A stretch of 13,784 bases of DNA. Origin: Chloroflexota bacterium (GTDB taxonomy: Bacteria > Chloroflexota > Dormibacteria > Dormibacterales > Dormibacteraceae). This document shows positions 6,828 to 12,660 of the stretch, one piece after another; the stretch's first letter is position 1, and every line of letters begins with the position of its first letter. The translations under genes and the position numbers were made by a program. The notes beneath the pieces are model-generated. The model was given only the letters and a program-made list of their open reading frames with translations. It was not told the DNA's origin and made no database searches. The stretch covers positions 1 to 13,784 of the forward strand of contig VBJR01000020.1 of the NCBI GenBank assembly GCA_005880175.1, in the 5' to 3' direction.

Positions 6828-7771
6828 TCAGCCCACCTCCCACACCGCCACCGGGCGGTGCTGGGACCGCGACCGTTCCGCCGTCAGGGCCAGGCGCAGC
6901 GCCCGGCGCGCGTCCGCGCCCGTGCACGGGCTGGGCAGGCCGTCGCGAACCGCCTCCAGGAACGCCCGCAGCTCCGCCCGGTAGCCGGTCGCGAACCGTT
7001 CCAGGAAGCCGCCGTAGCCCGGCGCCGCCGGCTCCGGCACCTCCGGCTCGACAGAGCGCAGCGGGGTCCGCTCGTCCAGACCGACCGCGATGCTGTCCCG
7101 GGCGCCGAACACCTCGAGCCGGATGTCGTACCCGCGCGGGTCGTGGCGGCTGCCCGAGACGATGCCCAGCAGGCCGTTTCGGAAGCGCAGGACCGCCGCC
7201 GCCGCGTCCACGTCCGCGTAGCGGTCGAACACCTCGGAGTGCGCCGCCCCGTCCGCGTACACCTCCACGACCTCCTGGCCGACCACCCAGGGCACGACGT
7301 CGAAGTCGTGGATCAGCAGGTCGCGCCAGATGCCGCCCGACCCGGCCACGTACGCCTCGGGCGGCGGCGCCGGATCGTGGCTGGCGGCCCGGACCAGGTA
7401 CAGGTCGCCCAGGTCGCCGCGGCGCACCGCCTCCCGCGCGGCCACGTAGCCGGGGTCGAAGCGGCGCTGGAACCCGATCTGGAGCAGGATGCCCGCCCGC
7501 GCCACGTGCTCCAGCACGTCGTCCGTGGCGTCCAGGTCGAGCGCGCGTGGGCCGGCGTGGACGCCGCCACCACGATCGCGTCGACCCCGGCCGCGAACAC
7601 GCCGGCGGGCGAGGCTGCCGGCTTGGCTCCCACCTCGGCGGCGACGCGCGCCGCCCGCTCCCGGTCCTCGTCGGCCACGACCAGCCAGTCCACCAGCGGG
7701 CAGTCGGCGAGGGTTCGCGCGTGGAAGGCCCCCATCCGACCCACCCCCACAACCCCGACACGCATGCTCAT
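6828..7771 (-). pseudogene. Gfo/Idh/MocA oxidoreductase, frameshifted with internal deletion
   Basis: This would be an NAD(P)-dependent sugar or inositol dehydrogenase. The first frame (7771 to about 7544) encodes the Rossmann start MRVGVVGVGRMGAFHARTL through AGVDAIVVAASTPAHA. The second frame (from about 7544) continues with RALDLDATDDVLEHVAR, LQIGFQRRFDPGYVAAR, GGIWRDLLIHDFDVVPW and SRHDPRGYDIRLEVFG to WEVG. In this family about 18 residues, including the active-site CEKP motif with its key Lys, lie between AHA and ALDL; here they are absent and the frame changes at 7542-7546. As written the gene cannot make an active enzyme. The start is probably ATG 7771 (MSMRV) or ATG 7765; a GTG at 7786 is possible. 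It may be a real pseudogene or an assembly fault; the rest is well conserved, so decay would be recent. Confidence 0.82.
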
Positions 7772-7784
7772 GGAGAGAGCATGC
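7762..7784. repeat. Inverted repeat over the oxidoreductase start region
   Basis: GCATGCTC (7762-7769) and GAGCATGC (7777-7784) form a perfect 8-bp inverted repeat with a 7-nt spacer. It covers both candidate ATG starts (7771 and 7765) of the Gfo/Idh gene and sits between that gene and the aminopeptidase stop at 7793. It could be an operator half-site pair or a start-codon-occluding hairpin in the mRNA. Confidence 0.5.
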
Positions 7785-7792
7785 ACGGCCGC

Positions 7793-9028
7793 TCAGGTCG
7801 GCCGCCAGTCCCCGTCAACGATCAGCGGCACGTTCTCGCCTGCCACCGTCCTGCCCGTCACCTCGACCTCCGGCGACCCGATGATGACGTCGATGTGGGT
7901 GCGCGAGGTGTTGAGATCGGGCGAGCTCTGCCCGCCCGTGCGGCACGACTTGAACCCGCTGCCCAGCGCCATGTGGCACGCCTGGTTCTCGTCGAGCAGC
8001 GTGTTCCAGTAGAGCCGGCCCCGCTGGCCGATCCGCGAGCTGCGGTCCACCAGCGCCACCTCGCCCAGCCGCCGGCCGCCCTCGTCCACGTCCAGCAGGC
8101 CGAGCAGCGCCTGGCGCTGGTCCTCGGTGCGGGCGTCCAGCCGGACCAGCCGGCCGCCCCGGAACTCGAAGCGGAGGTCCTCGTACTGGCGTCCCTGCCA
8201 GGCCAGCGGCATCGTGCAGCGCGCGGTGCCCTCGGTCGCCGAGGCCGCCGGCGAGGTGTAGATCTCCTCGGTGGGCAGGTTGCCGACGTACGTCCGCCCG
8301 TACGCGTTGGTCTCGTCCGCGCTGCCCCACCGGGCGTCCTCGGTCAGCTCGACGTGCAGGTCCGTGCCCGGGCCGCGGAAGCGCAGCTCGCGCAGGTGCA
8401 GCCGGTTCACGACGGACGCCCGCTCGTGGAGCATCGCGATGTGGCGGTCCAGCGCCTCGCCGCCCGCTCCGTCCTCCGGCCCGATGCGGCAGAAGGCGAG
8501 GAGGTCCTCGGCCAGCGCCCGCTGGCCGGCGTCCGCCTCGAGCTCCGAGTACGCCTGGCGGGCCCACGCCTCGGTGGGGTACGCGATGATCAGCGAGGTG
8601 TCGAAGCCGGCGTCGTAGCGCTCGAACAGCTCGGGCAGCTGCTCGACCAGGCGCCGCCGGTGGAGCGCGATCCGGGCGGGGTCCGAAGCCGCCAGCGCGT
8701 CCGGCTCGCTCGGCCCCTCGATGCTGATGACGGCCGCCCCGGCCTCGGTCCTGGCCATGCTGCGGGCCCGGCGCCACGGCGTCAGCCGCCCCAGCACCTG
8801 GTCTGAGGCGTGGTCGATCTCGGCGCGCTGCATGAGGAAATCGGCGACCCAGTCGTCCACCTGCAGTCCTCGCCGGTACCCGGCCTCGGCCAGGGCGATC
8901 GCCAGCGGTCGGTGCTCGGGCTCGTGGTGCAGCAGCAGGAGCTCGCCGGGGCGCAGGTCGAGGCAGCGGTCGATCGCGACCGCCGCGTAGCGCTCCAGCT
9001 CATCCGGCGTGAAGGGCGTCTTCAGCAT
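7793..9028 (-). CDS. M29 family aminopeptidase (AmpS-like)
   Basis: This 411-residue metal-dependent aminopeptidase removes N-terminal residues from peptides in the cytoplasm. Family landmarks: LPTEEIYTSP (251-260, metal Glu254/Glu255), LGEVALVD (321-328, Glu323), YWNTLLDENQACHMALGSGF (340-359, His352), and NTSRTHIDVIIGSPEVEV (373-390, His378 and Asp380). The family's conserved Tyr seven residues after the His is Phe359 here, by my recollection of the spacing. ATG 9028 (MLKTPFTPDELERYAAV) is the right start because the family's N-terminal helix begins there; the frame stays open far upstream only because it lies antisense to egtB and egtD. No Shine-Dalgarno precedes it. It is divergent from the egt genes, and its stop is 21 bp before the oxidoreductase ATG. 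Confidence 0.9.
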   Translation of the reverse strand: MLKTPFTPDELERYAAVAIDRCLDLRPGELLLLHHEPEHRPLAIALAEAGYRRGLQVDDWVADFLMQRAEIDHASDQVLGRLTPWRRARSMARTEAGAAVISIEGPSEPDALAASDPARIALHRRRLVEQLPELFERYDAGFDTSLIIAYPTEAWARQAYSELEADAGQRALAEDLLAFCRIGPEDGAGGEALDRHIAMLHERASVVNRLHLRELRFRGPGTDLHVELTEDARWGSADETNAYGRTYVGNLPTEEIYTSPAASATEGTARCTMPLAWQGRQYEDLRFEFRGGRLVRLDARTEDQRQALLGLLDVDEGGRRLGEVALVDRSSRIGQRGRLYWNTLLDENQACHMALGSGFKSCRTGGQSSPDLNTSRTHIDVIIGSPEVEVTGRTVAGENVPLIVDGDWRPT

Positions 9029-9046
9029 CGGCGCAGTATCGTGCGC

Positions 9047-9076
9047 ATGACATCCCGAACGTCCGTTCCCTACGAT
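9047..9076 (+). promoter_or_regulatory. Candidate promoter for the small ORF and egt genes
   Basis: ATGACA (9047-9052, 5 of 6 matches to TTGACA), an 18-nt spacer, then TACGAT (9071-9076), which fits the TANNNT -10 of high-GC bacteria. Transcription would begin near 9083 and reach the 22-codon ORF at 9155 and egtB at 9281. A short hairpin GGTCT/AGACC (9097-9110) would lie in the 5' leader. Confidence 0.5.
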
Positions 9077-9154
9077 TACGTCGTGAGATCGTCGCGGGTC
9101 TTTTGAGACCATGTTGCAATAGGGATCGGAACCACGCCAGTAAGGAGGCGACTG

Positions 9155-9223
9155 ATGATCTACGGCTGGAGATTCCGGAGTCGGGGCAAGACGGGCTGGA
9201 TACGCCTGCTCGGCCTCAGCTAG
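9155..9223 (+). CDS. Small ORF (22 aa), cationic-aromatic peptide, function unknown
   Basis: ATG at 9155 is preceded by AAGGAGG (9142-9148) at 6-nt spacing, the strongest Shine-Dalgarno in the window, and the frame closes with TAG at 9221-9223. The peptide starts MIYGWRFRSR and ends GWIRLLGLS. It has five basic residues (four Arg, one Lys), no acidic residue, and five aromatics including two Trp. It sits in the leader between the candidate promoter and egtB, 57 bp before the egtB start. It could be a regulatory leader peptide, a small functional protein, or chance. I do not recognise a family. It has no run of one amino acid typical of an attenuator and no obvious RiPP core. The ribosome site is the main evidence that it is translated. 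Confidence 0.5.
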   Translation: MIYGWRFRSRGKTGWIRLLGLS

Positions 9224-9280
9224 CGAGCCCATCCCGGTCAAGATGCGGCTCGCGGTCGGGCCGCCGGAGGAACGCATCCC

Positions 9281-10499
9281 ATGGATCGCAAGCAGCAGAT
9301 CGCTGCGGACCTCGACGAAGCCCGCAGGCGCACCCTCGCGCTGCTGGCGCCGCTCGACGACGAGCGGATGACCACCCAGTACGACCAGCTCATGAGCCCG
9401 CCGGTCTGGGACTACGCCCACATCGGCGTCTTCGAGGAGCTGTGGCTCGTCCAGCGCCTCTCGGGGGCGCCACCGATGGACGAGGAGCTGATGGTCACGT
9501 ACGACGCCATCGAGACCCCGCGTGTGGTCCGCGGCAGACGCGAGCTGCTGGACCGCCCGCGCGCTGCCGCGTACGTGAACAAGGTGCGGGAGAAGGCGCT
9601 CGCGCTGCTGGAGGAGGTGGACCTCGACGGTGAGGACCCGCTCCTGCGCGACGGGTTCGTGTACGACCTGATCCTCCAGCACGAGCACCAGCACGACGAG
9701 ACGATCCTCCAGACGATCCAGCTCACGCCCGGACGCTATCGCGAGGCGCTGCCGGCCCTGCCCGACGCACCGGCCGGACTCGCCACCAGCGCGGAGATGG
9801 TGACCGTCCCCGCCGGGCGGTACCCGATCGGGTCCGACGTCCACGAGCCGTACGACAACGAGCACGGCCGCCACGAGGTCGAGCTCGCGGCGTTCGAGAT
9901 CGACCGCTTCCCGGTCACCAACGGCGCGTTCCAGGAGTTCATCGCCGACCGCGGGTACGAGCGGGAGGAGCTCTGGAGCCGCGACGGCTGGGAGTGGCGC
10001 TTCATCTTCGGCGTCCAGGCGCCCGAGTACTGGCGGTGGGAGCGGCCGTGCTGGCTCACCACCCGCTACGGGCACGTCGCGCCCGTCGATCCGCGGCTGC
10101 CGGTCAGCCACGTCTCCTACTTCGAGGCCGAGGCCTTCGCGCGGTGGGCCGGCAAGCGGCTGCCGACCGAGCGGGAGTGGGAGGTGGCGGCGGCGTGGGA
10201 CCCGGCCGCGCCCCGTCGGCGCGTACCCGCGCGGCGCCAGCGCGCTCGGCTGCGAGCAGATGCTGGGCGACGTCTGGGAGTGGACGAGCGGCGACTTCGT
10301 CGCGTACCCGGGCTTCCGGGCGTTCCCGTACGCGGAGTACTCGACCCCGTTCTGGGGCACCGCGTTCAAGGTGCTGCGCGGCGGCTCGTGGGCGACGCGG
10401 CCGCGGGTGGCCAGGAACACGTTTCGCAACTGGGACTCGCGGCTGAAACGGCAGATCTTCGCCGGGTTCCGCTGCGCCCGGGACGCGGAACGGTCATGA
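9281..10499 (+). pseudogene. egtB: EgtB, hercynine oxygenase, with internal deletion and frameshift
   Basis: EgtB joins hercynine (trimethylhistidine) to a cysteine thiol using Fe(II) and O2, the central step of ergothioneine synthesis. Residues 1-310 (frame from 9281) include the DinB-like iron-binding part with SPPVWDYAHIGVFEELWL (His47) and LQHEHQHDE (His134, His138), then the FGE-like domain with [16 protein letters not shown] and [16 protein letters not shown]. At 10208-10214 the frame shifts and reads [34 protein letters not shown] and [17 protein letters not shown] to the TGA at 10497. The family's roughly 28 residues with YPWGD between WDPA and PVGAYP are missing, so protein function is doubtful as written. 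ATG 9281 has GGAGGAA 8 nt upstream. The end overlaps egtD by ATGA. No egtA, egtC or egtE is seen beside it. A misassembled but intact gene is the alternative. Confidence 0.85.
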
Positions 10500-11473
10500 G
10501 CCTCGCGCCCATCACCATCGCCATCCACACGTTCGGACGCGAGGTGCGAGACGACCTCGTCCGCGACGTGTGCTCGGGCCTCGGCTCGGACCCCAAGTCG
10601 CTGCCCCCGCGCTGGTTCTACGACGAGCGCGGCTCCGAGCTGTTCGAGGCCATCACGCGTCTTCCCGAGTACTACCAGACGCGCACGGAGACGGCCATCC
10701 TCCGCGAGGCCGCGCCGGACGTGATCGCCCGGGTGCGGCCGGAGGCGCTGGTCGAGCTGGGCGCCGGCTCGGCCGAGAAGACCCGGCTCCTGATCGAGCC
10801 GGCGGTCCGCGACCGCCTGGCCTGCTTCGTGCCGTTCGACATCAGCGAGGCGTTCCTCCAGCAGACCGCGCGCCGGCTGGCCACCGACTTCCCGGGACTG
10901 GCCGTCTACGCCGTGGTCGGCGACTTCTCGATGCACGTCGACCGGGTGCCCCGCCATGGCCAGCAGCTGGTCGTGTTCCTGGGCAGCACCATCGGCAACT
11001 TCGACGAGGGCCAGCGCGCGCGGTTCCTGGGCCAGGTCCGGGCGCTGCTGCAGCCTGGCGATGCGTTCCTGCTCGGCGTGGACCTGGTCAAGGACGAGGC
11101 CGAGCTCGTGGCGGCGTACAACGACTCGGCCGGTGTCACGGCCCAGTTCAACTGCAACCTGCTGCGCGTGCTCAACCGCGAGCTGGGCGCGGACTTCGAC
11201 CTCCGCGCGTTCGAGCACGTCGCGAGCTTCGACCGGGAGCACTCGCGCATCGAGATGCGCCTGCGGGCCCGGACCCCGCAGCGGGTGACGATCCCCGAGG
11301 CGGGGATGGTCGTGGACTTCGCGGCCGGCGAGGCGCTGCTCACCGAGATCAGCGTCAAGTTCACCCGCGGGTCGATCGAGCGGGAGCTCGAGGCGAGCGG
11401 CCTGGGCCTCTCGCGGTGGTACACGGACCCCCGCGACCGGTTCGCGCTCTGCCTCTGCGTGCCCTCGAGCTGA
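10496..11473 (+). CDS. egtD: EgtD, L-histidine N-alpha-methyltransferase
   Basis: EgtD adds three methyl groups from S-adenosylmethionine to the alpha-amino group of histidine, giving hercynine. The 325-residue length is normal. Visible features: [20 protein letters not shown] (37-56), PEYYQTRTE with Tyr59/Tyr60, the SAM-binding loop [13 protein letters not shown] (87-99), FLGSTIGNF (161-169, Asn168), LVAAYND with Tyr208, and TEISVKF (283-289, Glu284 and Ser286), matching the histidine-binding set known from the mycobacterial enzyme. ATG 10496 overlaps the egtB stop (ATGA), so translation is likely coupled. The same frame is open through the damaged egtB region, so automatic calling would give a false 730-residue EgtB-EgtD fusion. 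A hairpin terminator follows 7 bp after the stop. This gene looks intact. Confidence 0.95.
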   Translation: MSLAPITIAIHTFGREVRDDLVRDVCSGLGSDPKSLPPRWFYDERGSELFEAITRLPEYYQTRTETAILREAAPDVIARVRPEALVELGAGSAEKTRLLIEPAVRDRLACFVPFDISEAFLQQTARRLATDFPGLAVYAVVGDFSMHVDRVPRHGQQLVVFLGSTIGNFDEGQRARFLGQVRALLQPGDAFLLGVDLVKDEAELVAAYNDSAGVTAQFNCNLLRVLNRELGADFDLRAFEHVASFDREHSRIEMRLRARTPQRVTIPEAGMVVDFAAGEALLTEISVKFTRGSIERELEASGLGLSRWYTDPRDRFALCLCVPSS

Positions 11474-11480
11474 CCTGACC

Positions 11481-11514
11481 GCCGGGCGGCGCGGCTCGGG
11501 CCCCGCCGCCCGGC
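11481..11514 (+). terminator. Hairpin terminator after egtD
   Basis: GCCGGGCGGCG (11481-11491) pairs perfectly over 11 bp with CGCCGCCCGGC (11504-11514), with a 12-nt loop. It begins 7 bp after the egtD stop. There is no proper T-run (only a short T-rich TCCGTTCACCTCTTT tail), which is common in high-GC genomes. Confidence 0.65.
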
Positions 11515-11526
11515 TCCGTTCACCTC

Positions 11527-11555
11527 TTTACAGTTCGCCGGCCCTTGGGTACGCT
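11527..11555 (+). promoter_or_regulatory. Promoter of the pectate lyase operon
   Basis: TTTACA (11527-11532) and TACGCT (11550-11555) are separated by exactly 17 nt, matching the sigma-70-type TTGACA/TANNNT pattern. The start site would be near 11562, about 53 nt upstream of the GTG start. No other strong promoter is seen between egtD and the first lyase gene. Confidence 0.65.
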
Positions 11556-11569
11556 TCGTGCACTAAGTA

Positions 11570-11590
11570 CACGTGGCTCACGTGTGAGCC
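11570..11590. promoter_or_regulatory. Operator-like palindrome in the pectate lyase leader
   Basis: GGCTCAC (11575-11581) and GTGAGCC (11584-11590) form a 7-bp perfect inverted repeat with 2-nt spacing, and CACGTG occurs twice, at 11570-11575 and 11579-11584. Its place just downstream of the predicted transcription start suits a repressor that blocks expression without inducer, such as a pectin breakdown product (inference). Confidence 0.55.
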
Positions 11591-11614
11591 GCTTCATTAG
11601 TCGGAGGGAGAGAA

Positions 11615-12643
11615 GTGAAGAACTGCTCGACGGAGGCACGTGCGGGCGGCCGCGGCCGCCGGCTGGTGGGTCTGGCGATCGCCGTCGCCGGGTCGGTCAC
11701 CGCGCTGATGGCGATCGGCACCGGCCCGGCCATGGCGGCGGGACCGCCGGTCGTCGGCTACGCGGCGATCAGCGGCAACGGCCACGGCGCGGTCACGGGC
11801 GGCGCCGGCGGCCCGACGGTGACGGTCACGAGCCTGTCCGCGCTGGAGACGGAGGCGGCGAAGAGCGGGGCCGAGACCATCCGGGTCAGCGGCCTGTTCT
11901 CCGGCTCCGGCGAGGTCAGCGTCGCGTCGAACAAGACGGTGATCGGGGTCGGCGCGAACTCCGGCCTGACCGGGATCGGGCTCAAGGTCAAGAACGGCTT
12001 CAACGTCATCATCCAGAACCTGAACATCTCGAAGGTCACCGCGGCGAGCGGTGACGGCGACGCGGTCCACATCGAGCACAGCGACCACGTCTGGGTGGAC
12101 CACAACAACCTGTTCAGCGACATGAACAACGGCAAGGACTTCTACGACGGGCTCGTGGACATCACCCACGCGGGCGACTTCGTCACCGTGTCCTGGAATA
12201 CCATCCACGACCACTTCAAGGTGTCGCTGGTCGGGCACTCGGACAGCAACGGGTCCGAGGACACCGGCCATCTGCACGTGACGTACCACCACAACTCGTT
12301 CATCAACTTCGACTCCCGGACCCCGAGCCTGCGCTTCGGGACCGGCCACGTCTTCAACAACTTCTTCCAGAACGGCAGCACCGGCGTCCACTCGCGGGAG
12401 AACGCGCAGATGCTGGTGCAGAACAACGTGTTCCGCAGCGTCGGGACGCCGATCGAGACCACCGGTGACAGCCCGGTCGACGGGTTCGTCAACCAGTCGG
12501 GCAACGACTTCGGCGGCGGGACCAACCAGATCACGCGCACCGGCACGTTCACCAAGCCGCCGTACAGCTTCACGCTGGACTCGACGGCGAACGTGCAGAG
12601 CATCGTCGCCGCGGGCGCGGGCACTGGCAAGATCGGCGCCTGA
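11615..12643 (+). CDS. Secreted pectate lyase, polysaccharide lyase family 1
   Basis: This 342-residue enzyme cleaves polygalacturonate by calcium-dependent beta-elimination outside the cell. A Sec signal peptide occupies about residues 1-41 (basic GGRGRR, hydrophobic LVGLAIAVAGSVTALMAI, cleavage at AMA/AGPP). The mature protein is a right-handed beta-helix of family PL1: SGDGDAVHIEHSDHVWVDHNN (145-165), DFYDGLVDITHAGDFVTVSWN (175-195, Asp178 and Asp182 for calcium) and VTYHHNSFINFDSRTPSLRFG (222-242), where Arg235 and Arg240 match the R-x-P-x-x-R pattern with the catalytic Arg. The start is GTG 11615, after GGAGGGAG (11603-11610). It lacks a carbohydrate-binding module. The following gene, 17 bp on, encodes a paralogue, so they form an operon. 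Confidence 0.93.
   Translation: MKNCSTEARAGGRGRRLVGLAIAVAGSVTALMAIGTGPAMAAGPPVVGYAAISGNGHGAVTGGAGGPTVTVTSLSALETEAAKSGAETIRVSGLFSGSGEVSVASNKTVIGVGANSGLTGIGLKVKNGFNVIIQNLNISKVTAASGDGDAVHIEHSDHVWVDHNNLFSDMNNGKDFYDGLVDITHAGDFVTVSWNTIHDHFKVSLVGHSDSNGSEDTGHLHVTYHHNSFINFDSRTPSLRFGTGHVFNNFFQNGSTGVHSRENAQMLVQNNVFRSVGTPIETTGDSPVDGFVNQSGNDFGGGTNQITRTGTFTKPPYSFTLDSTANVQSIVAAGAGTGKIGA
11798..11850 (+). repeat. 53-bp direct repeat, copy 1 (paralogous lyase domain)
   Basis: Positions 11798-11850 are identical to 13477-13529, at a constant offset of 1679 bp, within a longer similar region running from about 11756 to about 12105. The repeat encodes GGAGGPTVTVTSLSALE in both lyases, so it comes from domain duplication rather than a mobile element. 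Confidence 0.85.
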
Positions 12644-12660
12644 AACACAGGGGAGAGAGC

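Noticed and set aside
10200..10262. Programmed ribosomal frameshift in egtB
   Set aside because: A frameshift alone would not explain the absence of about 28 conserved residues, and no slippery heptamer with stimulator structure is evident.
9029..11242. Long minus-strand extension of the aminopeptidase gene, antisense to egtB/egtD
   Set aside because: The residues have no family similarity, show the composition of an antisense high-GC frame, and the M29 N-terminus begins at 9028.
9281..11473. A 730-residue EgtB-EgtD fusion protein in one open frame
   Set aside because: The central stretch of about 95 residues in that frame is nonsense; the true EgtB C-terminus (MLGDVWEWT to GFRCAR) is read in another frame and ends at 10499, and egtD has its own ATG in an ATGA overlap. 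The open frame results from the egtB deletion plus high GC.
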